Of a stretch of 64,000 nt of DNA, positions 8,809-17,309 are shown piece after piece. Both the position numbers and the translations under genes were made by a program. This DNA comes from Halomonas halophila (GTDB lineage Bacteria > Pseudomonadota > Gammaproteobacteria > Pseudomonadales > Halomonadaceae): NCBI RefSeq assembly GCF_030406665.1, contig NZ_CP129121.1:3100001-3164000 (forward strand), given 5' to 3'. The notes below the pieces were generated by a model. The model was not told the origin of the DNA, did not search any database, and worked only from the letters and a program-made list of their open reading frames with translations. Each line of letters starts with the position of its first letter. Position 1 is the stretch's first letter.

Positions 8809-9483
8809 TTATAGCAGCCCTCGCTCGGCGAATGACACCACCTCGCCGTCACCGACCACGAAATGATCCAGCACCCGGATCTCGAACAGCCCGAGCGCCT
8901 CCTTGAGACGCTCGGTGATGCGCCGGTCGGCATCGCTGGGCTCGGCCACCCCGGAGGGATGGTTGTGAGCGAAGATGATCGCCCCGGCGCCCAGCTCCAG
9001 GGCGCGGCGCACCACCTCGCGGGGATACACCGAGGCGCTGTCGAGGGTGCCACGGAACAGCGACTCGAAGCGGATCACCCGATGCTGGCTGTCGAGGAAC
9101 AGCGCCGCGAACTCCTCGTGGCCGAGATGTCGCAGCCGCGAGGCCAGATAGGCGCGCACCAGCGACGGCGAGGTCAGCGCATCCTCCCGCGCCAGCTGGC
9201 TGGCCAGGTGGCGCCGGGACAGCTCCAGCGTGGCCTGCAGCTGCACGAACTTGGCCTCGCCCAGCCCGCGTTCGGCGCAGAAGCGCGTACGATCGGCCTC
9301 CAGCAGCGGCCGCAGGCCGCCGAAGGCCGACAGCAGGTCGCGGGCCAGATCCACCGCCGAGCGCCCGGTCACGCCCACGCGCAGAAAGATCGCCAGCAGC
9401 TCGGCGTCGGAAAGCGCCTCGGAACCCAGCGCCAGCAGCTTCTCCCGGGGGCGTTCGCCCTCCGGCCAGTCACGAATCGACAT
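8809..9483 (-). CDS. radC: RadC-family JAB/MPN-domain protein
   Basis: The 224 residues are typical of RadC. The N-terminal helix-hairpin-helix-like region carries RPREKLLALGSEALSDAELLAI. The C-terminal JAB metalloprotease-like domain has the zinc motif HNHPSG at 173-178 followed by PSDAD. Despite its name, a role in DNA repair has not held up in E. coli; the biochemical function is unknown. It diverges from coaBC, the same arrangement as in E. coli and Pseudomonas, with 160 bp between them for both promoters. Confidence 0.96.
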   Translation of the reverse strand: MSIRDWPEGERPREKLLALGSEALSDAELLAIFLRVGVTGRSAVDLARDLLSAFGGLRPLLEADRTRFCAERGLGEAKFVQLQATLELSRRHLASQLAREDALTSPSLVRAYLASRLRHLGHEEFAALFLDSQHRVIRFESLFRGTLDSASVYPREVVRRALELGAGAIIFAHNHPSGVAEPSDADRRITERLKEALGLFEIRVLDHFVVGDGEVVSFAERGLL

Positions 9484-9643
9484 CCCGGCCTCCCTGCCCG
9501 TTTTTCATCCTCAGGATAGTGTAGCCCCGAGACCGGCAGGCGATAGCCGGAAGGCGTGGCACCGGCAACGCCGAGGAGCGCGGCTACGCAAGGGTGCGGC
9601 CGAATGGTAAGGTAGACGGCCGGATTCAGCCGCGGACACGACC

Positions 9644-10873
9644 ATGTCGACAGCCCTTCCACGCCGCGTTCTGCTCGGCATCAGCGCCGGCATTGCCGCC
9701 TACAAGAGCGCCCAGCTCGCCCGCCTGCTCAAGCAGGCCGGCTGCGAGGTGCGCGTCGTGATGACCGACGGCGCCCAGGCCTTCATCACCCCGCTGACGC
9801 TGCAGGCGCTGACCGGCGAGCCGGTACGCACCTCGCTGCTCGACCCCGAGGCCGAAGCCGGCATGGGGCACATCGAGCTGGCCCGCTGGGCCGACCTGAT
9901 TCTGATCGCCCCGGCCACCGCCGACGCGATGGCGCGGCTGGCTAACGGCCACGCCGACGACCTGCTCACCACCCTGTGCCTGGCGAGCGACGCCGACAAG
10001 GCCATGGCCCCGGCCATGAACCAGGCCATGTGGCGCGCCCCGGCCACCGCCCGCAACGCCCGCCGGCTGGCCGACGACGGCTGGCGGCTGCTGGGGCCGG
10101 ACAGCGGCGACCAGGCCTGCGGCGACGTGGGCCCCGGCCGCATGCTCGAGCCCGACGCCATCCTCGCCGCCCTGAGCGCGCCCGCCGACCGCCCCGCCGA
10201 AGGTCTTAACGTGGTGATCACCGCCGGCCCCACCCGCGAGCCGCTGGACCCGGTGCGCTACCTCTCCAACCACAGCTCCGGCAAGATGGGCTACGCCCTG
10301 GCCACCGCCGCCGCCGCCCTCGGCGCCCGGGTGACGCTGATCAGCGGCCCGGTGGCGCTGCCTACCCCGGCGGGCGCGACGCGCCTCGACGTGGAAAGCG
10401 CCCGGGAGATGCACGACGCCGCCCAGCGCCTGGCCGGCGACTGCGACCTGTTCATCGGCTGCGCCGCGGTGGCGGACTACCGCGCCGAGGCGCCGGCCGA
10501 GCACAAGCTCAAGAAGCAGGATGGCGAGGACACCCTCACCCTGCGCCTGGTCAAGAATCCCGACATCATCGCCGCCGTCGCCGCACGGCCCGATCGTCCC
10601 TTCGTCGTCGGCTTCGCCGCCGAGACCCGGGACCTCGCCGCCTACGCCCACGACAAGCTCGCGCGCAAGGGGCTCGACATGGTGGTGGCCAATGACGTCT
10701 CCCGCGCCGGGCTCGGCTTCGGCGCCGACGACAACGCCGCCCTGCTGCTGTGGCGCGAGGGCGACACCACCGGCCAGGCCGACCTGCCGCCCCAGCCCAA
10801 GGCCGAGCTCGCCGAGGCCGTGATCCGACGCGCCCTGGCACGCCTGACCCCATCGGTCGGCGACGCCGGCTGA
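9644..10873 (+). CDS. coaBC: Bifunctional phosphopantothenoylcysteine decarboxylase/synthetase
   Basis: Two steps of coenzyme A synthesis: CTP-dependent ligation of cysteine to phosphopantothenate, then FMN-dependent decarboxylation. The N-terminal flavoprotein domain starts RRVLLGISAGIAAYKSAQL and ends with the catalytic-cysteine segment ACGDVGPGRM (Cys159). The C-terminal synthetase domain has NHSSGKMGYALA and KLKKQD. At 409 residues it is full length. ATG start; first gene of a plus-strand run with dut, algC, argB and slmA. Confidence 0.97.
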   Translation: MSTALPRRVLLGISAGIAAYKSAQLARLLKQAGCEVRVVMTDGAQAFITPLTLQALTGEPVRTSLLDPEAEAGMGHIELARWADLILIAPATADAMARLANGHADDLLTTLCLASDADKAMAPAMNQAMWRAPATARNARRLADDGWRLLGPDSGDQACGDVGPGRMLEPDAILAALSAPADRPAEGLNVVITAGPTREPLDPVRYLSNHSSGKMGYALATAAAALGARVTLISGPVALPTPAGATRLDVESAREMHDAAQRLAGDCDLFIGCAAVADYRAEAPAEHKLKKQDGEDTLTLRLVKNPDIIAAVAARPDRPFVVGFAAETRDLAAYAHDKLARKGLDMVVANDVSRAGLGFGADDNAALLLWREGDTTGQADLPPQPKAELAEAVIRRALARLTPSVGDAG

Positions 10874-10921
10874 TCCCCGACTCCGTTCGTCTTTTACCGT
10901 TCTATTTCTGGAAGCCACACC

Positions 10922-11389
10922 ATGCCGACCACCGCCGACCGCCCCCGCCTCGCCGTCAAGCTGCTCGACGAGCGGATGCGCGACCACCTGCCCCACTACG
11001 CCACCCAAGGCTCCGCCGGCATGGACCTGCGCGCGCTGCTCGACGAGCCGCTGACCCTCGAGCCTGGCGACTGCCAGCTGGTGCGCACCGGACTCGCCAT
11101 CCACATCGCCGACCCGGGTCTGGCCGGCATGATCCTTCCCCGCTCCGGGCTCGGCCACAAGCACGGCATCGTGCTCGGCAACCTGGTCGGGCTGATCGAC
11201 TCCGACTACCAGGGCGAGCTGATGATCTCGGTGTGGAACCGCGGCAGCACCACCTTCACCCTCGAGCCCTTCGAGCGCCTGGCCCAGTACGTGCTGGTGC
11301 CGGTGGTGCAGGCCGAGCTCGAGCTGGTCGACGACTTCGACGAGAGCCTGCGCGGCGGCGGCGGCTTCGGCCACTCCGGTCGACACTGA
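10922..11389 (+). CDS. dut: Deoxyuridine 5'-triphosphate nucleotidohydrolase (dUTPase)
   Basis: Hydrolyses dUTP to dUMP, keeping uracil out of DNA. The 155-residue trimeric-type enzyme shows all five motifs in order: GSAGMDLRA, PRSGLG, GLIDSDYQGEL with the catalytic Asp, RLAQYV, and the glycine-rich C-terminal RGGGGFGHSGRH. It lies 48 bp after coaBC, the conserved pairing in gammaproteobacteria. A short degenerate tandem repeat begins at its stop codon. Confidence 0.98.
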   Translation: MPTTADRPRLAVKLLDERMRDHLPHYATQGSAGMDLRALLDEPLTLEPGDCQLVRTGLAIHIADPGLAGMILPRSGLGHKHGIVLGNLVGLIDSDYQGELMISVWNRGSTTFTLEPFERLAQYVLVPVVQAELELVDDFDESLRGGGGFGHSGRH

Positions 11390-11446
11390 CGCCTCCGGTC
11401 GCCACTGATGCTTCGGGCCGCCACTGACGTTGCTGGCGCCACCGAC
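11382..11446 (+). repeat. Degenerate 19-bp tandem repeat at the dut 3' end
   Basis: About three and a half imperfect copies of a unit like GCCACTGACGCCTCCGGTC, starting inside the last dut codons and filling the gap before algC. No function is visible; probably slippage-generated. Confidence 0.55.
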
Positions 11447-11474
11447 AACGATTTCCTCACACAGGAACGATGAC

Positions 11475-12872
11475 ATGACTCAGAATGGCTCTTGCCAGGC
11501 TCCGGCCTCGATCTTCCGCGCTTACGACATCCGCGGCATCGTCGATGACACCCTCACCGAGGCCGGCGTCGAGGGCATCGGCCAAGCCATCGGCAGCGCC
11601 GCCCTCTCCCGCGGCGAATCCCGGGTGGTGGTGGCCCGCGACGGCCGCCTCTCCGGCCCGCGGCTCAAGGACGCCCTGACCCGCGGCCTGACCGCCAGCG
11701 GCTGCGACGTGATCGACATCGGCATGGTGCCGACCCCGGTGCTCTACTTCGCCACCCACGTGCTGGACGGCACCGCCTCCGGCGTGATGGTCACCGGCAG
11801 CCACAACCCGCCGGACTTCAACGGCTTCAAGATCGTGCTCGGCGGCGAGACGCTGTCCGGCGAGACGATCACCGACCTGCATCGCCGGATCGAGGAAGGC
11901 GACCTGGCCGAGGGCGCCGGCGAGGTGCACCAGGAAGACGTGCGCGAGGCCTATCTCGAGCGCATCCTCGGCGACGTGAGCCTGGCCCGCCCGCTCAAGG
12001 CGGTGGTGGACTGCGGCAACGGCGTGGCCGGCGAGCTCGGCCCCAAGCTGGTCGAGCGCCTGGGCGCCGAGACGATCCCGCTGTTCGCCGAGATCGACGG
12101 CACCTTCCCCAACCACCATCCGGACCCGGGCAAGCCCGAGAACCTCGAGGACCTGATCCGCGCCGTACGCGAGCACGACGCCGACATCGGCCTGGCCTTC
12201 GACGGCGACGGCGACCGCCTGGGCGTGATCACGCCCCAGGGCCAGCTGATCTACCCCGATCACCTGATGATGGCCTTCGCCGAGGACATGCTCGAGCGCA
12301 ACCCCGGTGCGCGGGTGATCTTCGACGTCAAGTGCACCGGCAACCTGGCCCGCGTCATCGAGGAGGCCGGCGGCACCCCGGAGATGTGGCGCACCGGCCA
12401 CTCGCTGATCAAGGCGCGCATGAAGGAGACCGGCGCGCAGCTGGCCGGCGAGATGAGCGGCCATATCTTCTTCAAGGAGCGCTGGTACGGCTTCGACGAC
12501 GGCCTCTACGGCGCCGCCCGGCTGCTGGAGGTGCTGTCGCGTCATGAAGAGGACGCCGATGCCTTCTTCGCCCGCTACCCGCAGGACATCGGCACCCCGG
12601 AGATCAACGTCGCGGTGACCGACGAGACCAAGTTCGAGCTGGTGGCGCGGCTGGCCCGGGAAGGCGACTTCGGCGACGATGGCGTCAAGACCACCCTCGA
12701 CGGCATCCGCGTCGACTATCCGGACGGCTGGGGCCTGTGCCGCGCCTCCAACACCACGCCGGTGCTGGTGCTGCGCTTCGAGGGCAAGAGCGACGCGGCG
12801 CTCGAGCGCATCCGCGCCCGCTTCGCCGATGCCCTCGCCCAGGTGGCCCCGGACCTCGAGCTCGCGCTGTGA
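11475..12872 (+). CDS. algC: Phosphomannomutase/phosphoglucomutase (AlgC type)
   Basis: Interconverts hexose 1- and 6-phosphates for polysaccharide and LPS precursors. The 465-residue protein has all four family motifs: FRAYDIRG, the phosphoserine loop TGSHNPPDFNG (catalytic Ser109), metal-binding DGDGDR, and the C-terminal phosphate-binding ASNTTPVLVLRFEG. Pseudomonas AlgC is similar in length. The ATG at 11475 begins just before the conserved core; the upstream in-frame extension is not credible. Its place between dut and argB matches the Pseudomonas dut-algC-argB order. Confidence 0.95.
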   Translation: MTQNGSCQAPASIFRAYDIRGIVDDTLTEAGVEGIGQAIGSAALSRGESRVVVARDGRLSGPRLKDALTRGLTASGCDVIDIGMVPTPVLYFATHVLDGTASGVMVTGSHNPPDFNGFKIVLGGETLSGETITDLHRRIEEGDLAEGAGEVHQEDVREAYLERILGDVSLARPLKAVVDCGNGVAGELGPKLVERLGAETIPLFAEIDGTFPNHHPDPGKPENLEDLIRAVREHDADIGLAFDGDGDRLGVITPQGQLIYPDHLMMAFAEDMLERNPGARVIFDVKCTGNLARVIEEAGGTPEMWRTGHSLIKARMKETGAQLAGEMSGHIFFKERWYGFDDGLYGAARLLEVLSRHEEDADAFFARYPQDIGTPEINVAVTDETKFELVARLAREGDFGDDGVKTTLDGIRVDYPDGWGLCRASNTTPVLVLRFEGKSDAALERIRARFADALAQVAPDLELAL

Positions 12873-12904
12873 GCCACGACAAAGACACGACCAGGAAGGA
12901 AGAC

Positions 12905-13807
12905 ATGAGCGAACAGAACCGCGACCCGCGCCAGGTAGTGGAGGTGCTGTCGGAGGCCCTGCCCTACATCCAGCGCTTCTCCGGCAAGACCGTGGTGGTC
13001 AAGTACGGCGGCAACGCCATGACCGAGGACACCCTGATCGACTCCTTCGCCCGCGACATGGTGTTGATGAAGGAGGTCGGCATCAATCCGGTGGTGGTCC
13101 ACGGCGGCGGCCCGCAGATCGGCGACCTGCTCGACAAGCTCAAGATCGAGTCGCGCTTCGTCAACGGCATGCGCGTCACCGACGCCGAGACCATGGACGT
13201 GGTCGAGATGGTCCTGGGCGGGCTGGTCAACAAGGGCATCGTCAACCTGATCAACCAGAGCGGCGGCAAGGCCATCGGCCTGACCGGCAAGGACGGCGGC
13301 CAGATCCGTGCCCGCCAGCTCCAGGTCGAACAGCAGACGCCGGACATGGCCGCCTCCGAAATCATCGACATCGGCCACGTCGGCGAGGTCGAGCACATCT
13401 CCACCGACCTGATCGAGATGCTCGCCGAGCGCGACTTCATTCCGGTGATCGCACCGATCGGCGTCGACGAGGCCGGGCGCAGCTACAATATCAATGCCGA
13501 CCTGGTGGCCGGCAAGGTGGCCGAGGCGCTGGACGCCGAGAAGCTGATGCTGCTGACCAACGTCTCCGGCCTGATGAACGCCGAGGGCGAGGTGCTCACC
13601 GGCCTGACCACCGCTCAAGTCGACGCCCTGATTGCCGATGGGACCATTCACGGCGGCATGCTGCCGAAGATCCGCTGCGCCCTGGACGCCGTGAAGGGCG
13701 GCGTGGCGAGCGCTCACATCGTCGACGGCCGGGTGCCCCATGCGACCCTGCTGGAAATCTTCACCAACGCGGGAGTGGGCACGCTGATCACCAACGCGAA
13801 CCGATGA
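12905..13807 (+). CDS. argB: Acetylglutamate kinase
   Basis: Second step of arginine synthesis, phosphorylating N-acetylglutamate. The 300 residues match the class with an N-terminal extension helix (VVEVLSEALPYIQRFSGKTV), usually associated with arginine-inhibited hexameric enzymes. The ATP-binding lysine is in VVKYGGNAM, followed by the substrate loop VHGGGPQI and YNINAD. An AGGAAGGA ribosome site precedes the ATG at 12905. It is 32 bp after algC and followed by a GC hairpin before slmA. Confidence 0.97.
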   Translation: MSEQNRDPRQVVEVLSEALPYIQRFSGKTVVVKYGGNAMTEDTLIDSFARDMVLMKEVGINPVVVHGGGPQIGDLLDKLKIESRFVNGMRVTDAETMDVVEMVLGGLVNKGIVNLINQSGGKAIGLTGKDGGQIRARQLQVEQQTPDMAASEIIDIGHVGEVEHISTDLIEMLAERDFIPVIAPIGVDEAGRSYNINADLVAGKVAEALDAEKLMLLTNVSGLMNAEGEVLTGLTTAQVDALIADGTIHGGMLPKIRCALDAVKGGVASAHIVDGRVPHATLLEIFTNAGVGTLITNANR

Positions 13808-13811
13808 TGAT

Positions 13812-13831
13812 GCCGGGGCCGACGCCCCGGC
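13812..13831 (+). terminator. GC-rich hairpin between argB and slmA
   Basis: Perfect stem GCCGGGGC / GCCCCGGC with a CGAC loop four bases after the argB stop. No T-run follows, so it may be an RNA-stability or partial attenuation element rather than a true terminator. Confidence 0.45.
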
Positions 13832-13868
13832 TGCCCCTCTTATCAAGGACCGACAAGAAAAGAACATC

Positions 13869-14480
13869 ATGACGCAGGCAACTCACACCCCCAGCCGCCG
13901 GGAGCAGATCCTCCAGGGGCTGGCGCTGATGCTGGAGGAAGACAGCGGCAAGCGCATCACCATCGCCGCCCTGGCGCGCCAGGTCGGCGTCTCCGAAGCC
14001 GCCCTCTACCGCCATTTCCCCAGCAAGGCACGCATGTTCGAGGGGCTCATCGAGTTCATCGAACAGACGCTGTTCGAACGCATCGGCCGCATCCTCGAGG
14101 AGGTGCCCGAGGCACTGCCTCGCTGCGGCCAGATCCTCACCCTGGTGCTGGCCTTCGCCGAGAAGAACCCGGGCCTGTCGCGGCTGCTCGGCGGCGACGC
14201 CCTGACCGGCGAGACGGCGCGGCTGCGCCAGCGCATCCACCAGCTGTTCGAGCGCCTCGAGACCCAGCTCAAGCAGGTGCTGCGGGAGGCGGAACTGCGC
14301 GAGGGGCGTCGCCCGTCGCTGCCGATTCCCGCCGCCGCCAACCTGCTGGTCGCTCAGGTCGAGGGACGCATCGCCCAGTACGTGCGCAGCGACTTCCGCC
14401 ACCTGCCCACCGCGCACTGGGATGACCAGTGGCCGGTATTATCGGCGGGGCTACTGCGCGAGGCAGTGCAGACCGCCTAG
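13869..14480 (+). CDS. slmA: Nucleoid occlusion factor SlmA (TetR fold)
   Basis: Binds specific chromosomal sites and antagonises FtsZ so that septa do not form over the nucleoid. The 203 residues match E. coli SlmA (198). The helix-turn-helix reads ITIAALARQVGVSEAALYRHFPSK at residues about 31-54, the SlmA variant of the TetR motif. The C-terminal part (LLVAQVEGRIAQYVRSDFR) is also characteristic. In E. coli slmA follows dut; here algC and argB are inserted between them. Its stop codon overlaps the first base of a GCTGCAA repeat array. Confidence 0.95.
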   Translation: MTQATHTPSRREQILQGLALMLEEDSGKRITIAALARQVGVSEAALYRHFPSKARMFEGLIEFIEQTLFERIGRILEEVPEALPRCGQILTLVLAFAEKNPGLSRLLGGDALTGETARLRQRIHQLFERLETQLKQVLREAELREGRRPSLPIPAAANLLVAQVEGRIAQYVRSDFRHLPTAHWDDQWPVLSAGLLREAVQTA

Positions 14481-14542
14481 CTGCAAGCTGCAAGCTGCAA
14501 GCTGCAAGCTGCAAGCTGCAAGCTGCAAGCTGCAAGCTGCAA
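14480..14542. repeat. Nine perfect GCTGCAA heptamer repeats
   Basis: Nine uninterrupted copies of GCTGCAA (63 bp), starting at the last base of the slmA stop codon. It precedes the shared slmA/rpoH terminator. A perfect array of this length is expected to vary in copy number by replication slippage. Confidence 0.97.
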
Positions 14543-14570
14543 GTCGACAGCCTGGAATCGCCCAGAGCAA

Positions 14571-14607
14571 AAGAAAACCCCGAAGGCTTAACCTTCGGGG
14601 TCTTCTT
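14571..14607. terminator. Bidirectional terminator between slmA and rpoH
   Basis: Stem ACCCCGAAGG / CCTTCGGGGT with loop CTTAA, extended by AAGAAA and TCTTCTT flanks. It lies between convergent genes, with a different tandem repeat on each side. Confidence 0.88.
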
Positions 14608-14661
14608 GTAGCTCGGCGCTTGTAGCTCGGCGCTTGTAGCTCGGCGCTTGTAGCTCGGGCG
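14606..14661. repeat. Four copies of a 14-bp repeat made of two heptamers
   Basis: Unit TTGTAGCTCGGCGC repeated four times, the last copy with one extra G. Re-phased, it alternates GCTCGGC and GCTTGTA, so it shares the seven-base, GCT-initial periodicity of the array on the other side of the terminator. Confidence 0.93.
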
Positions 14662-14671
14662 CTCGACGCTA

Positions 14672-15538
<867 letters not shown>

Positions 15539-15672
15539 GTGCAAAATGTCTCCGTTGAAGCCCGTGTGTGGAATCCCTTGTATGGAAACCCGTACTGGGA
15601 ACCTGAGTCGCCGCATTGGATAGCGGCTTACCGATTTGGTTCCGGCAGTATTCCCGATTCGCAAATGCGTCG

Positions 15673-16644
15673 CTAGCGGGGCCGGATCTGAGCCAGGTGG
15701 CGACTCACGGCGATCCAGGCGCCCAGCCAGCCCAACAGTGTACTACAGCCGAGCAGGGTTGCCGACCCCGTGAAGCCGAGCCCCGGCAGCGTGAACGTCG
15801 CGCCGTAGCTGGCCGCCAGGGCGGAAATCGGCGCCGCCAGCCAGTTGCCGCCGAGGGTCAAGAGCCCGCAGGCGAGCAGGCCGCCGCCCAGGCCATACCA
15901 GGCCCCGCTGTAGAGGAAGGGACGGCGCACGAAGGCATGGGTGGCGCCGATCAGGGTCACCACCTCGATCTCCTGGCGTCGATTCTCCACCGCCAGGCGA
16001 ACGGTGTTGCCGACCACCAGCAGCACCCCGAGGCCGAACAGCACGGCGAGCCCCAGCCCGACCCGGCGGCCCAGCTCGGCCAGGCGACCGAGGCGCTCCA
16101 GCCAGGCCAGGTCCAGGCGCACCTCCTCGACCCCGGCCACCTCCTCCAGGTCGCCGGCCAGGCGCTTCACCGTCGCCGGCGCGGGGTCGTCGGGGCGAAT
16201 CACCACGCTGGCCGGCAGCGGATTGCCCGGCAGCCGCGCCAGGGCATCCTCCAGCCCCAGCGCCTGCTGGAATTCGGCCATGCCCTCGGCGGCGGTGATC
16301 AGGCGCGTGCCGGCCACGCCATCGTGGGCGGCGAGGGCCTCGACGATGCGCCCCGCCTCGGCGTCCCCGACGCGATCCTCCAGGTAAACGGTGACGGTCG
16401 CACTCTCGTCGAGCTCGGCATCGAGCAGTCGTGCCCCGTCCAGGGTCAGCCACAGCCCCGCGGGCAGCACCAGGGCGATGGCGATGGCGAGCATGGTCAG
16501 CAGGCTGCTCAGCGAGTGGCGCAGCAGCCGACGGGCACTGTCCAGCGCCATGGCCCGGTGGTGGCGCAGCCAGCTGCGCCAGCGGCCGCCGGAGGACGGA
16601 CGCTGGGCACGGGCGCCACGGCGGGCAGGCGTCTCTCGGCTCAT
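15673..16644 (-). CDS. ftsX: Cell division protein FtsX
   Basis: Permease-like half of the FtsEX complex, which controls septal peptidoglycan hydrolases from the inner membrane. The 323 residues show a cytoplasmic N-terminus, TM1 (LLTMLAIAIALVLPAGLWL), a large periplasmic domain, and three more C-terminal TM segments with VENRRQEIEVVTLIGAT between them, the FtsX/MacB-type signature. Its start overlaps the ftsE stop by 4 bp, so the two are translationally coupled. Confidence 0.96.
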   Translation of the reverse strand: MSRETPARRGARAQRPSSGGRWRSWLRHHRAMALDSARRLLRHSLSSLLTMLAIAIALVLPAGLWLTLDGARLLDAELDESATVTVYLEDRVGDAEAGRIVEALAAHDGVAGTRLITAAEGMAEFQQALGLEDALARLPGNPLPASVVIRPDDPAPATVKRLAGDLEEVAGVEEVRLDLAWLERLGRLAELGRRVGLGLAVLFGLGVLLVVGNTVRLAVENRRQEIEVVTLIGATHAFVRRPFLYSGAWYGLGGGLLACGLLTLGGNWLAAPISALAASYGATFTLPGLGFTGSATLLGCSTLLGWLGAWIAVSRHLAQIRPR

Positions 16645-17309
16645 GAGGCCTCCTCGTCGGCCACCAGACGCCCTTCGTGGAGGCGCAGGGTACGGTGGCG
16701 CAGCCGGGCGATCAGCGCCAGATCGTGGCTGGCGATCATCACCGTGGTGCCGATGCGGTGAAAATCCTCGAACAGGCGCATGATGTCCGCCGAAAGCTGG
16801 GGATCCAGGTTGCCGGTGGGCTCGTCGGCCAGCAGCAGGGAGGGCTTGTTGACCACCGCCCGGGCGATGCCCACGCGCTGCTGCTCGCCGCCGGAAAGCT
16901 CGATCGGCAGCGCCTTCTCGCGGTGCAGCAGCCCCACCTTGTCCAGCGCGGCGCGCACCCGCCGCGCCGCCTCCCTCGGCTCGGCGCCCTGGATCTCCAG
17001 CGGCAGCGCCACGTTGTGATAGATCGAGCGGTCGAACAACAGCTGGTGATCCTGGAACACCACGCCGATCTGGCGCCGGTAGAACGGCACCTGGCTGTGA
17101 TGCAGGCGGTCGATGTCATGACCGGCGACCAGGATGCGCCCGCGGCTGGGCCGCTCCAGGCGCATCAGCAGCCGCAGCAGCGAGCTCTTGCCGGCCCCGG
17201 AGTGGCCGGTGAGAAACACCATCTCGCCGCGGCGCACGCGGAAGTCGAGATTGGCGAGCGCCTCGAAGCGCCCGCCGTAGCGCTTGCCGACGTGCTCGAA
17301 GGCGATCAT
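16641..17309 (-). CDS. ftsE: Cell division ATP-binding protein FtsE
   Basis: ATPase of the FtsEX complex. The 222 residues carry Walker A GHSGAGKSS, Q-loop FQDHQLL, ABC signature LSGGEQQRV, Walker B LLLADEP and switch His in IASHDL. N-terminus MIAFEHVGKRYGG is FtsE-typical. It overlaps both ftsY upstream and ftsX downstream by 4 bp. Confidence 0.97.
   Translation of the reverse strand: MIAFEHVGKRYGGRFEALANLDFRVRRGEMVFLTGHSGAGKSSLLRLLMRLERPSRGRILVAGHDIDRLHHSQVPFYRRQIGVVFQDHQLLFDRSIYHNVALPLEIQGAEPREAARRVRAALDKVGLLHREKALPIELSGGEQQRVGIARAVVNKPSLLLADEPTGNLDPQLSADIMRLFEDFHRIGTTVMIASHDLALIARLRHRTLRLHEGRLVADEEAS

Noticed and set aside
14480..14542. Possible CRISPR array
   Set aside because: Seven-base units with no spacers; no cas genes in the window.
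15539..15672. RNA thermometer before rpoH
   Set aside because: No ROSE or FourU-like hairpin over the ribosome site could be recognised without folding software.
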